From Xanthomarina sp035306705 (GTDB lineage Bacteria > Bacteroidota > Bacteroidia > Flavobacteriales > Flavobacteriaceae): a DNA stretch of 64,000 bases. The stretch spans positions 1 through 64,000 of the forward strand of contig NZ_DATGNO010000074.1 of the NCBI RefSeq assembly GCF_035306705.1, read 5' to 3'. This document shows, one piece after another, positions 28,110 through 36,946 of the stretch. A model generated the notes under the pieces. It made no database searches, was not told the origin of the DNA, and saw only the letters and a program-made list of their open reading frames with translations. Within the stretch, counting starts at the first letter, position 1. Every line of letters starts with the position of its first letter. Both the position numbers and the translations under genes were made by a program.

Positions 28110-28603
28110 TAATCTAAAAAGCGTTTTAGGCCAAACCTACGGAGCATTTTCTTTTCAAATTCCCAAAAGAATTTAAATTGACCAAAAAGCCAACCGGTGG
28201 TTACCAATAGTATTTGATAAAAGATAAGTCCAATGATAATGTATAAAATCCAATAGACGGTAATATTTAAGTTTTCTTTAGTAATTCCCAAAAGTTTAAT
28301 AATGGGCCTGCCAACAAATAAGGAAGAGGTTCCGGTAATGGCAAAAACAATAAAAATACGAATCAGTTCCCATTTATATTCCACAACCCATCTATCTTCC
28401 AGTTTTTTGAATAGGAATAAAATGAACTTGAGTAAAGCAAAAAACAAAACAGCTGTAACTCCAATTTTAACAAGCAAATGATATTCTTTTAAAAGGGCAT
28501 CTGCCAATTTAAAGGAACTATAAACCAAAGCTAAAATCCCAAGTACAGGAAAGAGAAGTTGCCAATTTTTTTGTATTTCCCAGTTTTTTTTGAAGGTCTC
28601 CAT
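28109..28603 (-). CDS. Multi-pass membrane protein (DUF6787-like)
   Basis: The 164-residue protein has four hydrophobic segments (about 15-32, 42-64, 82-102 and 112-140) and a basic C-terminal end (KKMLRRFGLKRFLD). The segment WELIRIFIVFAITGTSSLFVGRP resembles the DUF6787 type seen in Flavobacteria, but the name is from memory and uncertain. It overlaps the His-rich gene by one base and follows the lipoprotein gene by 30 bases, so all four genes from 29.1 to 25.5 kb could be one operon. Confidence 0.65.
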   Translation of the reverse strand: METFKKNWEIQKNWQLLFPVLGILALVYSSFKLADALLKEYHLLVKIGVTAVLFFALLKFILFLFKKLEDRWVVEYKWELIRIFIVFAITGTSSLFVGRPIIKLLGITKENLNITVYWILYIIIGLIFYQILLVTTGWLFGQFKFFWEFEKKMLRRFGLKRFLD

Positions 28604-28633
28604 TAGGGGGGTATTTAAAACTGCAAAGATACT

Positions 28634-29071
28634 CTAAATTCTAGGAATAAAACTAGTTAATTGTTGCTTATAGGTTAATTGAAAGTAGATGAAATAGTTG
28701 TACAATTTGTAGTTTACTTCGTAGCCATAATTGACCGTTGGATCGTAATAAATTCTAGATTCGTACAAACCGGAAGGATACTCCAAAGGATGCATGGCTC
28801 TGTCATTCCAAGCATCGACATAACGTAAATTTCTAGTTTCCATAAAGTCTTGTTCGTAATACCCTCTAGGTCTCGCTTTGGTTTCTAACCAAAAATTAAA
28901 CCCAGGTTCTATAATGATCAGTTCGTATTCTAAATCGTTGTTAGCAATAGAGACAGTGTCGTTTTTAGTTAATTGTACCTCTTCTTGCTTAGAAGATGCA
29001 TCTGTAGACTGAGAGGATTTACAACTGTATAAAAAACCAGTAATTAAAAAGATATATAGAAAGGATTTCAT
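28634..29071 (-). CDS. Lipoprotein, DUF6146-like
   Basis: I chose the second ATG (29071), which gives MKSFLYIFLITGFLYSCK, a standard lipoprotein signal with Cys in LYSC; the longer start (29086) adds five residues. The mature part of ~125 residues is rich in Tyr and Trp (NYGYEVNYKLYNYFIYFQLTY) and has the EPGFNFWLETKARPRGYYEQ region I associate with DUF6146. No function is known. It heads a possible operon with a membrane protein, a His-rich protein and a TonB receptor. Confidence 0.72.
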   Translation of the reverse strand: MKSFLYIFLITGFLYSCKSSQSTDASSKQEEVQLTKNDTVSIANNDLEYELIIIEPGFNFWLETKARPRGYYEQDFMETRNLRYVDAWNDRAMHPLEYPSGLYESRIYYDPTVNYGYEVNYKLYNYFIYFQLTYKQQLTSFIPRI

Positions 29072-29135
29072 GGCGTTTTGTTTCATTTAAAGATACAAAA
29101 ATCATGCCTTGGTTCGTTGATTTTGTATGGTTTTA

Positions 29136-29168
29136 ACAAAAAAAGCCAAACCTAAGTTTGACTTTTTA
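29136..29168. terminator. Bidirectional terminator
   Basis: AAAGCCAAAC (29142-29151) pairs with GTTTGACTTT (29156-29165), one G-T pair, 4-base loop, with A- and T-runs outside. It separates the DUF937 gene from the next operon. Confidence 0.78.
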
Positions 29169-29187
29169 ATATTTTGGTTTGAACTTC

Positions 29188-29823
29188 TTATTTTCCAAAA
29201 AGTCCTCCTAGCAAACCTCCCAGGCCACCTTTCTTTTTACTTCCTCCTAAAATCATTCCAGCCACATCGTCTATAATACTTCCGTCGCCATCCGCATCTA
29301 AGATAGACTCTAAAAAGCTTTGTTCGTTTTTAGAAGAACTACCACTTAATAAACCGCCTAACATACCTTCTAAACCTGAAGGGCTACTCACACTTTTTTC
29401 TTTAGTTTGTTTGGCTAGCATTCCCATTAATAGGGGGGCAGCCACTTTTAAAATATTGGCAACAGATTCTGCATCCACTCCTGCACGTGCGCCAATTGCA
29501 TTTTCAACATGCTGTTGTTTTCCACCTAAAACATGACCTAAAATCTTACTTCCGTCGGTTAATACATCGGCATTAACACCTCCAGAAAAAAGACCACCTA
29601 AATTATCAAGAATATTGCCTTCTTGTTTGCTGTTTAAAGCGCTTAAAAGGCCTTCGGCACCTTGAGGTGTTGCAGCGTTGCGTTTCATAGCTTGCATTAA
29701 TACGGGTAGTGCCATGGTTAAAACCTGACTTGTTTTGTCTTCCGATTGTTTGGTTTGCCCAGCCACTCCATTAATGATGGTTTTACCCATATCGCTATTT
29801 AATAAATCTAAAATTCCTGCCAT
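29188..29823 (-). CDS. DUF937-domain protein
   Basis: The 211-residue protein begins with the DUF937 pattern (ILDLLNSDMGKTIINGVAGQ; ALPVLMQAMKRN). The C-terminal end is rich in Gly and Lys and contains DADGDGSIIDD, an EF-hand-like acidic loop that may bind calcium. No signal or membrane segment is visible. DUF937 (YidB-like) proteins have no established role. It has terminators on both sides and is therefore likely monocistronic. Confidence 0.82.
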   Translation of the reverse strand: MAGILDLLNSDMGKTIINGVAGQTKQSEDKTSQVLTMALPVLMQAMKRNAATPQGAEGLLSALNSKQEGNILDNLGGLFSGGVNADVLTDGSKILGHVLGGKQQHVENAIGARAGVDAESVANILKVAAPLLMGMLAKQTKEKSVSSPSGLEGMLGGLLSGSSSKNEQSFLESILDADGDGSIIDDVAGMILGGSKKKGGLGGLLGGLFGK

Positions 29824-29856
29824 TTATTTATATTTTTTTATTGAAGTTGTTAAAGT

Positions 29857-29896
29857 ACAAAAAAGCCTGTAAAAAATAAAATTTATAGGCTTTTAA
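29857..29896 (-). terminator. Terminator after serA
   Basis: AAAAGCCTGTAAA (29861-29873) pairs with TTTATAGGCTTTT (29882-29894), one mismatch, giving a hairpin followed on the minus strand by a T-run. It ends the serC-serA transcript. Confidence 0.78.
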
Positions 29897-29916
29897 AATG
29901 TTGTTTGTTAGCAGAC

Positions 29917-30879
29917 TTAGGCTTTTTCTGTTTTTAAAAGACTTATAATTTGTTCGGCTAATTCAACGCCTATTCTTTCTTGGGCTTCGTTGGTGGAAGC
30001 GCCAATATGCGGGGTTAATGAAATTCTACCATTCATTAATACTTGGATAGCCGGAGTTGGCTCTTCTTCAAAAGTATCTAGACCTGCAAAAGCTACTTTT
30101 CCACTTTCCAAAGCGTCTACTAAAGCCACTTCATTAATAACACCTCCACGTGCGGCATTGATAATTCCAACACCATTTTTCATCATGGCGAAATGTCTTT
30201 CTTCAATAACATATTCGTCTTGGATAGGAACATGTAAGGTGATGAAATCCGCGCTTTTTAAGATGTCTTCCATAGACTCGGTTTTAATTTCAACATTGAT
30301 AAACTGTCCGTTGTAAAACTCCACCTTAATATCAGCCTTTCCAACAAACTTATCGCTGGCAATTACGCGCATTCCAATTCCTAAGGCAATCTTGGCAACC
30401 TCTCTTCCTATACGTCCAAAACCAATAATACCCAGCGTTTTACCTCTTAATTCTACACCTTTAGCATAGTTCTTTTTTAAGGATTTAAATTGAGTATCGC
30501 CATCTAAAGGCATGCATCTGTTACTATCGTGTAAAAAACGAACCCCTCCAAATAAATGGGCAAAAACCAATTCGGCAACCGAATGTGAAGAAGCTGTTGG
30601 AGTGTTTATAACGTGAATATTTTTACTTCTGGCATAATCCACATCTATATTGTCCATTCCAACGCCTCCACGTCCAATAACTTTTAAACTAGGGCAGGCA
30701 TCTATTAAATCTTTGCGCACTTGAGTGGCGCTTCGTACCAGCAAAACATCTATGTCGTTTTTATTGATATAGTTTATTAACTGTTCCTGTGCTACTGTGG
30801 TTGTGATAACCTCAAAATTATCTTTTTCTAAGGCTTCTATACCACTTTTTGAAATTCCGTCGTTTGCTAGTATTTTCAT
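29917..30879 (-). CDS. serA: D-3-phosphoglycerate dehydrogenase (short form)
   Basis: The 320-residue D-isomer 2-hydroxyacid dehydrogenase has the NAD-binding loop GFGRIG (about 152-157), the catalytic Arg in NAARGG, and the Glu/His pair near the C-terminus with TPHIGAST. It lacks a C-terminal ACT domain, so serine feedback through ACT is not expected. The gene lies 52 bases downstream of serC, in the first two steps of serine biosynthesis from 3-phosphoglycerate. That context makes SerA much more likely than another hydroxyacid dehydrogenase. Confidence 0.88.
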   Translation of the reverse strand: MKILANDGISKSGIEALEKDNFEVITTTVAQEQLINYINKNDIDVLLVRSATQVRKDLIDACPSLKVIGRGGVGMDNIDVDYARSKNIHVINTPTASSHSVAELVFAHLFGGVRFLHDSNRCMPLDGDTQFKSLKKNYAKGVELRGKTLGIIGFGRIGREVAKIALGIGMRVIASDKFVGKADIKVEFYNGQFINVEIKTESMEDILKSADFITLHVPIQDEYVIEERHFAMMKNGVGIINAARGGVINEVALVDALESGKVAFAGLDTFEEEPTPAIQVLMNGRISLTPHIGASTNEAQERIGVELAEQIISLLKTEKA

Positions 30880-30931
30880 TCTTAAATTATAACTTATATT
30901 AATTTTATTTTTGAGGATGTAAGACTGATCA

Positions 30932-31996
30932 CTACGCTTTAGTCTCCAATTCGCTCATAACTTCCACCAAAGCTTTCACGCTATCCAAAGGCATTGCGTT
31001 GTACATGGATGCTCTATAGCCTCCAATACTTCTATGTCCGTTAACGCCACTAATACCTGCTTCTTTAAGCATGGCCTCGAAAGTTTCCTTTAAATTATCA
31101 TTAACTAAAGTAAAAGTTGCGTTCATGTAAGAGCGGTCTTCTTTTGCAGCATAGCCTTTAAATAGGGGATTTAAATCAATTTCAGAGTACATTACGCGCG
31201 CTTTCATTTCGTTTTGTTTTTCTACAGCTTTAATTCCTCCTAGATTTTTCAACCATTCTAAAGTCAACATAGAGGTATAAACGGCAAAAACAGGAGGCGT
31301 GTTATACATGCTGCCTTTTTCTATATGCAATTTATAATCCATCATGGATGGAATTTTTCTCGAAACCTTCCCTAAAATATCTTCTTTAACCACTACTAAA
31401 GTTGTACCTGCAGCTCCCAAGTTTTTTTGGGCGCCGGCATAAATCAAATCAAATTGGGTATAGTCCAAATTACGTGATAAAATATCGCTACTCATATCGC
31501 ATACCATTGGGATGTCGCACTTTGGAAAGGATTTCATTTGTGTACCATAAATGGTATTGTTGGAAGTACAGTGAAAATAATCGTATTCTGAAGGAATCTC
31601 ATAACCTTTAGGAATGTAGTTGTATTTAGCGCTTTTAGAGGAAGCCACTTCAAATACATCATCATAAATACGTGCTTCTTTGATGGCTTTATCGCTCCAG
31701 GTACCCGCGTTTAAATATCCAGCTCTTTTTTCTAATAAATTAAGGGCTACCATCAAAAATTGGGTACTTGCACCTCCTTGTAAAAACAGGGCTTTATAAC
31801 CTTTCCCTTCTAGACCTAAAAGTTCTAAAGCTAAAGATCTGGCCTTTTCCATAACATCAACAAAAGCTTTGCTTCTATGTGAAATTTCCAGAATGGATAA
31901 GCCTTCGTTATTGAAATCCATAACGGCTTCCGAAGCTTTTAATAAGACTTCTTGAGGAAGAATAGATGGTCCTGCACTAAAATTATGTTTTTTCAT
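30932..31996 (-). CDS. serC: Phosphoserine aminotransferase
   Basis: The 354-residue class V PLP enzyme has the start HNFSAGPSILP, the family loop GGAST (74-78) and the PLP lysine Lys191 in GAQKNLG. It converts 3-phosphohydroxypyruvate to phosphoserine with glutamate as amino donor. It precedes serA on the same strand. The gap of about 160 bases upstream contains a near-consensus -7 element (CACCTTTG, about 32102-32109, minus strand). Confidence 0.93.
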   Translation of the reverse strand: MKKHNFSAGPSILPQEVLLKASEAVMDFNNEGLSILEISHRSKAFVDVMEKARSLALELLGLEGKGYKALFLQGGASTQFLMVALNLLEKRAGYLNAGTWSDKAIKEARIYDDVFEVASSKSAKYNYIPKGYEIPSEYDYFHCTSNNTIYGTQMKSFPKCDIPMVCDMSSDILSRNLDYTQFDLIYAGAQKNLGAAGTTLVVVKEDILGKVSRKIPSMMDYKLHIEKGSMYNTPPVFAVYTSMLTLEWLKNLGGIKAVEKQNEMKARVMYSEIDLNPLFKGYAAKEDRSYMNATFTLVNDNLKETFEAMLKEAGISGVNGHRSIGGYRASMYNAMPLDSVKALVEVMSELETKA

Positions 31997-32154
31997 AAGT
32001 GTTTTCCAAGCAATTGGAACGGGTATTTAGTTAAACATCTATTTCCTTGTTACTTTTTATAAAGATAAGGAGATAGATAAAAAAGTCTTAAATTTTAACG
32101 GCAAAGGTGCTAAATTCTTAAAGAAATTGAAATGTATTTTAAATTAATTATCAA

Positions 32155-33213
32155 CTAAATTTTCAACAAAAAGTTTAATGTGTCAACCCCATCTGCAAAA
32201 TCCCAAAGTTTTGGGTTTTGAGTATCTCCAAATGCTATATCCTTGTTAGACAGATTGTTTGAGACAACACATTGTATGTTTTCAGAATTTTTTTCTAAGG
32301 TATTTCTCAAGGTTTCCAAAGAATCAAAATGTTCATAAAATACCGTAGCAATCGGTGAGGCATAGCTAGCATCTTCTTTGATCATTAAAAACCCATTTTC
32401 CAACATATCAAATTCACTCATTAAATATACGGCTTTATTATAGTCGTAATTATTGGCGTATTTGGCTTCGTTTATTATGGGATGCCACGCATACATGGCT
32501 TTAAAAAAACCTTCAAAATTATAGTCTTTTGGTACAAATAACTTAGACACGTTTCTACAGCCCAAACCGTAATATCTGAAAATATCGTGAGAAAGTTGTG
32601 TTAATTGTTCTTCGGTTTCCTTTCCGGTTAAAATGGCTACAGAATTTCTGTTTTTCCTAATAATAGAAGGTCTATCCTTAAAATAATATTCAAAATATCT
32701 GGCAGTATTGTCGCTTCCCGTGGCAATAACAGCATCAAAATTCTCTAATTTTCCTTCAGTAAAAGTTATTCTTCCTTTAAAACTTGGAGCGATATATTCT
32801 AAATATTTAGCCAAAAAAGGCAAGAGATGTTTGTCGTTAGACGATTGTTTCACCACAACTTCATGTCCAGAAAGCAAAACACAAAAGAAGTCGTGAAAAC
32901 CAACCAAGGGAATGTTCCCAGCCATAATAATGGCTACTTTTTTAGGTTCTATAGAACGGAACTGATAGTTTTTGGTAAATTGTTTGATATTGCTTTCAAC
33001 CAAAGCTTTAGACCAATTACTTAAAGAAAAAAGAATGTTCTCGTCCGTAAACCAACCGTTGTGTTCTTTAGCTAGTTTTATTTGATGTTTAAAGCCATCA
33101 AAAAACAGGTCGTTATGTAGAATATCTTCCTTTTTAACGATGCCTTTTGTTGAAAACTGACTTAAAAAATCGCCTAATTTTACAAAGGCTTGGATTCTTT
33201 CTTCTAAATTCAT
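32155..33213 (-). CDS. LuxC-type acyl-CoA reductase
   Basis: The 352-residue protein is a shortened aldehyde-dehydrogenase-like acyl-CoA reductase. It has the nucleotide-binding region (AIIMAGNIPLVGFHDFF, about 95-111), GSDNTA (166-171) and the likely acyl-carrying Cys219 in YGLGCRNVSKLF. Such enzymes reduce fatty acyl-CoA to aldehyde; LuxC supplies luciferase, but in Flavobacteria no lux genes accompany it. It is divergent from a ferredoxin gene, upstream of serC by about 160 bases. Its product and purpose here are unknown. Confidence 0.85.
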   Translation of the reverse strand: MNLEERIQAFVKLGDFLSQFSTKGIVKKEDILHNDLFFDGFKHQIKLAKEHNGWFTDENILFSLSNWSKALVESNIKQFTKNYQFRSIEPKKVAIIMAGNIPLVGFHDFFCVLLSGHEVVVKQSSNDKHLLPFLAKYLEYIAPSFKGRITFTEGKLENFDAVIATGSDNTARYFEYYFKDRPSIIRKNRNSVAILTGKETEEQLTQLSHDIFRYYGLGCRNVSKLFVPKDYNFEGFFKAMYAWHPIINEAKYANNYDYNKAVYLMSEFDMLENGFLMIKEDASYASPIATVFYEHFDSLETLRNTLEKNSENIQCVVSNNLSNKDIAFGDTQNPKLWDFADGVDTLNFLLKI

Positions 33214-33220
33214 TATAAGG

Positions 33221-33252
33221 TTTGGTTATGAATTGTTTTGGCTTTATTTTTG
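33221..33252 (+). promoter_or_regulatory. Promoter for the ferredoxin gene
   Basis: TTTG at 33221-33224 and TATTTTTG at 33245-33252 with a 20-base spacer. The expected start near 33259 gives a leader of ~125 bases. Confidence 0.6.
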
Positions 33253-33258
33253 CAGCAG

Positions 33259-33266
33259 CAAATTTA
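33259..33266 (-). promoter_or_regulatory. -7 element TAAATTTG for the acyl-CoA reductase
   Basis: Read on the minus strand from 33266 to 33259 this is an exact TAnnTTTG. It sits six bases from the plus-strand -7 element in a hyphenated palindrome (TTTGC-AGCA-GCAAA, 33249-33262). Confidence 0.5.
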
Positions 33267-33382
33267 CATAAAGCAAATGAGCAATAAAAGGTTTTAAATC
33301 TGATTGTAAATTTTATTTCCTCAAGAATATAACAAGACCTTTTTATAACTTAAATCGTAGAGATTAAAAAATATAGATTGTT

Positions 33383-33736
33383 ATGGCAATAATAATAACA
33401 GATGAATGTATAAACTGTGGCGCTTGCGAACCAGAATGTCCAAACAATGCCATTTATGAAGGTGCAGATGATTGGAGATATAAAGATGGTACCAGTTTAA
33501 ATGGTAAAGTGGTACTGCCAAATGGGAAAGAAGTAGATGCAGACGAAACCCAGGAACCAATTAGTGACGAGATTTACTACATAGTTCCTGATAAATGTAC
33601 CGAATGTATAGGCTTTCACGATGAACCGCAGTGTGCTGCCGTTTGTCCAGTGGACTGCTGTGTTCCAGACGACTCGCATGTGGAAACAAAAGAGGAGCTT
33701 TTAGGAAAGCAACGTTTTATGCATCCGGATGCTTAA
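33383..33736 (+). CDS. 4Fe-4S dicluster ferredoxin
   Basis: The 117-residue protein has two cluster motifs. The first is CxxCxxCxxxC with Cys9, 12, 15 and 19 (CINCGACEPEC). The second has Cys72, 75, 84 and 88 with an eight-residue spacer (CTEC-x8-CAAVC), followed by Cys92 and Cys93. A ~50-residue insertion lies between them. This arrangement is typical of the YfhL/2[4Fe-4S] ferredoxins. It probably donates electrons to a reductase. It shares a regulatory region with the divergent acyl-CoA reductase, but a direct partnership is unproven. Confidence 0.9.
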   Translation: MAIIITDECINCGACEPECPNNAIYEGADDWRYKDGTSLNGKVVLPNGKEVDADETQEPISDEIYYIVPDKCTECIGFHDEPQCAAVCPVDCCVPDDSHVETKEELLGKQRFMHPDA

Positions 33737-33761
33737 TTAAGAATGAATAATTTTAAATAAA

Positions 33762-33795
33762 CAATAAACCCCAAGTGAATGCTTGGGGTTTATTG
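33762..33795 (+). terminator. Strong terminator hairpin
   Basis: A perfect 14-bp stem (CAATAAACCCCAAG / CTTGGGGTTTATTG) with a 6-base loop, followed by TTTT. Confidence 0.88.
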
Positions 33796-33859
33796 TTTTA
33801 AGGTTTTTAGTGAATTTATAGAGAAAGCCGTTTTTTTATTTACTGCACATCTATTTTAG

Positions 33860-35557
33860 TTAGTATTTCTCATGAAAATACTCATTGGCACGAATTTCTT
33901 TTTTTTGTTTACTGAGTGCTTCTTGAGCACGAAGTTCCACGCGTCTTATTTTTCCAGAAATTGTTTTAGGCAGTGTTTCGGTAAACTCGATAATTCTTGG
34001 AATCTTATATCGCGACAGGTGTTCTTCAGAATAAGCGAATAATTCTTTTGCCAATGCCTCCGAAGCTTTTGCGCCACTAGCTAAAACCACAAAAGCCTTT
34101 ACGGCATTACTTCGTAAGTCGTGCGGACTAGCTACTACAGCAGTTTCCAACACTTTTGGATGCTCTAGAAGGATGCTTTCCACTTCAAACGGACCAACCC
34201 TAAAGTCGGAAGCTTTTATAACATCATCATCACGTCCAACAAACCAAAAATAGCCTTCTTCGTCTTTATAGGCTTTGTCTCCTGTATAATATAAACCATG
34301 TTTAAAAACCAAATCATTGCGTTTTCTATCAATTAAATAGGTTTTAAAAACGCCGGTTACCCTATTGATGTCGTGTTTTAAACAAATATTTCCTTCTTCT
34401 GAAGTTTCAACTTCTTGGCCATCATCATCTGCAATCACCACATCATACATAAATGTGGGTTTGCCCATAGAGCCAAATTTCACTTTCTTGCCTGGTAAGT
34501 TACCCACCAAAGCAGTAGCTTCTGTCTGCCCATAACCATCGCGAATAAGAATGCCTGTAGCTTTTTTCCAAACTTCAATAATTTCGGGGTTCAAGGGTTC
34601 TCCGGCAGCCACACATTCGCGTAGAGAAAAATTATAAGAGGCCAAATCTTCCTGAATTAACATACGAAGTGAAGTAGGTGGCGAGCAAAAGGTATTCACC
34701 TTAAAATCTTGAAGGGTTTGTAATTGCTCTTTGGCTACAAATCGATCGATATGATAACCCAGAATGGTGGCTCCCACATTCCAAGGGCCAAAAAAACTAC
34801 TCCAGGAAAATTTTGCCCAACCTGGTTGTGATATGTTATAATGTATGTCGCCACGCTGCAGGCCAATCCAAGAGCTCGTTGTTAAATGTCCAGTTGGATA
34901 TCCAAAATGGGTGTGTACTACCACTTTGGGCATGCCTGTAGTGCCAGAGGTGAAAAAGTAAAACAAATCGTCATCAGAACGTGTTTTGGCACCTTCAGAC
35001 TCTGTGGATTCCAAAAGAATTTGATTTAGAGAAACCCAGCCTTCTCTATGGCCTTCCGTAATAATTTTAAGATTGATGTTTTGACCGATATTTTTTTCGG
35101 CCGCATCGATTTTCTCAGCATTTTCAGGGTCGGCTACAGCTACTTGAGGCAAAACCGAATCAAAACGAAACTCCAAATCGCGAACTTCCAAACTCGTAGC
35201 TGCCGGAATGATTACAATTCCAGCTTTGATGCAGGCTAAATAACTATACCAGTTAGGAGCCAAAAGCGGTAATTGTATAAACATTTTATCGCCTTGTCCA
35301 ATCCCATGTTTTCGCATTAAATTCAAAAACTGATTGCTACGTGCTGAGATTTCGGCAAAAGTAAAATCTTCCCGTTGTTCTTTGTACTTCCATATCAAAG
35401 CTTTGTCGTTGGGGTGTTGTTTGACATTTAGAGGTTCAAAAACATCAGTAACCCAATTAAAATACTCTGGTTTTACAGGTTTTAAAAGGTGTAAACCATC
35501 AAAATCATTTTCTTTTATAGCTTGAGCTACGCGTTGGTATAATTCTAAAATCTTCAT
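33860..35557 (-). CDS. Acyl-CoA synthetase (AMP-forming, medium-chain/ACSM-like)
   Basis: The 565-residue adenylate-forming enzyme has the P-loop-like TSGTTGMPKVV (about 207-217), the YGQTE motif and the C-terminal catalytic lysine in TISGKIRR. It activates an acyl acid with ATP and CoA. The sequence is nearer to medium-chain acyl-CoA synthetases (ACSM) than to acetyl-CoA synthetase. It faces the ferredoxin gene convergently. Neighbouring LuxC-like acyl-CoA reductase would use its product, a plausible pathway link not demonstrated here. Confidence 0.9.
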   Translation of the reverse strand: MKILELYQRVAQAIKENDFDGLHLLKPVKPEYFNWVTDVFEPLNVKQHPNDKALIWKYKEQREDFTFAEISARSNQFLNLMRKHGIGQGDKMFIQLPLLAPNWYSYLACIKAGIVIIPAATSLEVRDLEFRFDSVLPQVAVADPENAEKIDAAEKNIGQNINLKIITEGHREGWVSLNQILLESTESEGAKTRSDDDLFYFFTSGTTGMPKVVVHTHFGYPTGHLTTSSWIGLQRGDIHYNISQPGWAKFSWSSFFGPWNVGATILGYHIDRFVAKEQLQTLQDFKVNTFCSPPTSLRMLIQEDLASYNFSLRECVAAGEPLNPEIIEVWKKATGILIRDGYGQTEATALVGNLPGKKVKFGSMGKPTFMYDVVIADDDGQEVETSEEGNICLKHDINRVTGVFKTYLIDRKRNDLVFKHGLYYTGDKAYKDEEGYFWFVGRDDDVIKASDFRVGPFEVESILLEHPKVLETAVVASPHDLRSNAVKAFVVLASGAKASEALAKELFAYSEEHLSRYKIPRIIEFTETLPKTISGKIRRVELRAQEALSKQKKEIRANEYFHEKY

Positions 35558-35794
35558 GTTTGTTTACTTTGGATTTCTAAAATTATACATATAAATTATA
35601 TATGCCAAGCTAGAAGGTTAAAAAAGCGGACAGATTGTTGGAAAGAAGAAATACAGCGGATAAAACTTGACTTAAAATGAGATTCGAAGTGAAATAGATG
35701 GAAAATAGAAATATTTAGGACATGTAAAATTCCAATCCAACCAAAAGTGAATCGCACAAAGACCTTATCAATTTTTTGGCTATATATAAATTAA

Positions 35795-36769
35795 TTAAAA
35801 AGGTAAACTAATGGATTCCGGATCGATAAATTCTTTGGTATAGGGGTTTTCAAGAAAGCTAAGTGTCGGTTTTTGACGTTGAAAGATCTCATCTTTTTCA
35901 ATCCCGTAAACCTGCCAATAATTTGCGAGCAATTGGGCAAATATATCCTCGTCCCAAAACCCGAAAACGGGTGGCTTATCATCTGTTTTAATTTCTATGG
36001 TCATGCCATGGTTTTGGCTTTCAATTTTATATTCTGGTTTGTACTGTAATATGTAATCTGAATAATGAAACCTAGCGTACAATTCTTCAAACTGAACGGG
36101 ATGTAACACATGACCTTCCATTTTATCGAGTATCTCCTTTTGTTTTTCTCCAATTACGCCATTATCTTGTAAACAGGCTATAAAACCAAAGCCATTGACT
36201 CCAAACTGGAACATTAAATTTATAGCATCGTCTCGATAACTAAAAATATCGGCAGAATATTTAAGAGGAAATACAGCAATGCTCCAAGGTTTCTTTCCAA
36301 CAAAAGAAATTGGTTCTATAATGGATTGTAACATGAAGTGGAAGTGACCAAAACGCTCCTTTAAAGGGGCCGAAAGTTCAAATTCCTCACCTCGTTTTAG
36401 TAATCTATCTCTTTCATAAAGCATTTCGTAGTATAAGAGTCCATAGACCATTCTACCTGTCCATTGAAAAAGTAATTCTTGATCGAGTGACGCCATACCT
36501 TCAAAACCATCTTTATATGCCGCTTGAATTTTCAAATCCAGCTCATTAAATGCTTTTTTTACCTCAGGAGAACATGGTAATTTAAGATCTGCATAATGAT
36601 AGGACTTGGCTTTATCCATCATCTCAACTTTTTCATCGCCAAATTTAAAGTGTTTCATTAGCCATTCTGGGAAAACGCTCATGGTTTCGGTGGTTAAGCC
36701 TCCAGAAAGGAAGCAAAAATGTTCGTCAAAAATCAAATCCTTAAACGGATTAAAAAGTAGTTGGGTCAT
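35795..36769 (-). CDS. Protein of unknown function with CFLSGG N-terminus
   Basis: The 324-residue cytoplasmic protein has no signal peptide. It begins with NPFKDLIFDEHFCFLSGG, a Phe/His/Cys-rich segment, and ends with a well-folded-looking alpha/beta region. No recognisable active site was found; the only other Cys are at CSPE and CLQD. A -7 promoter element (36798-36805) lies just upstream. The length, good coding bias and lack of close neighbours make it a real but unassigned gene. Confidence 0.7.
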   Translation of the reverse strand: MTQLLFNPFKDLIFDEHFCFLSGGLTTETMSVFPEWLMKHFKFGDEKVEMMDKAKSYHYADLKLPCSPEVKKAFNELDLKIQAAYKDGFEGMASLDQELLFQWTGRMVYGLLYYEMLYERDRLLKRGEEFELSAPLKERFGHFHFMLQSIIEPISFVGKKPWSIAVFPLKYSADIFSYRDDAINLMFQFGVNGFGFIACLQDNGVIGEKQKEILDKMEGHVLHPVQFEELYARFHYSDYILQYKPEYKIESQNHGMTIEIKTDDKPPVFGFWDEDIFAQLLANYWQVYGIEKDEIFQRQKPTLSFLENPYTKEFIDPESISLPF

Positions 36770-36797
36770 AAAGATTACGTTTTTTCGATTTTTTTTA

Positions 36798-36805
36798 CAA
36801 ATATA
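36798..36805 (-). promoter_or_regulatory. -7 element TATATTTG
   Basis: Exact TAnnTTTG on the minus strand, 29 bases before the gene ending at 36769. No TTG at ideal spacing. Confidence 0.45.
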
Positions 36806-36946
36806 GCCATAAACAATGGTTTGCTTTGCCCACTTTCTATAGAAATTGTTTTAGGATGGGCCTGTTTTGTTATAAACTAAATCACAGGGCATTTTGTAAC
36901 AGATATTGGAAGTTTGCGTCAGATAGATTCATCAATCAATCAAAAA

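Noticed and set aside
35795..36769. HNH nuclease motif in the CFLSGG protein
   Set aside because: The Cys and His near the N-terminus do not form a CxxC zinc pair or an HNH arrangement, so I did not name a nuclease.
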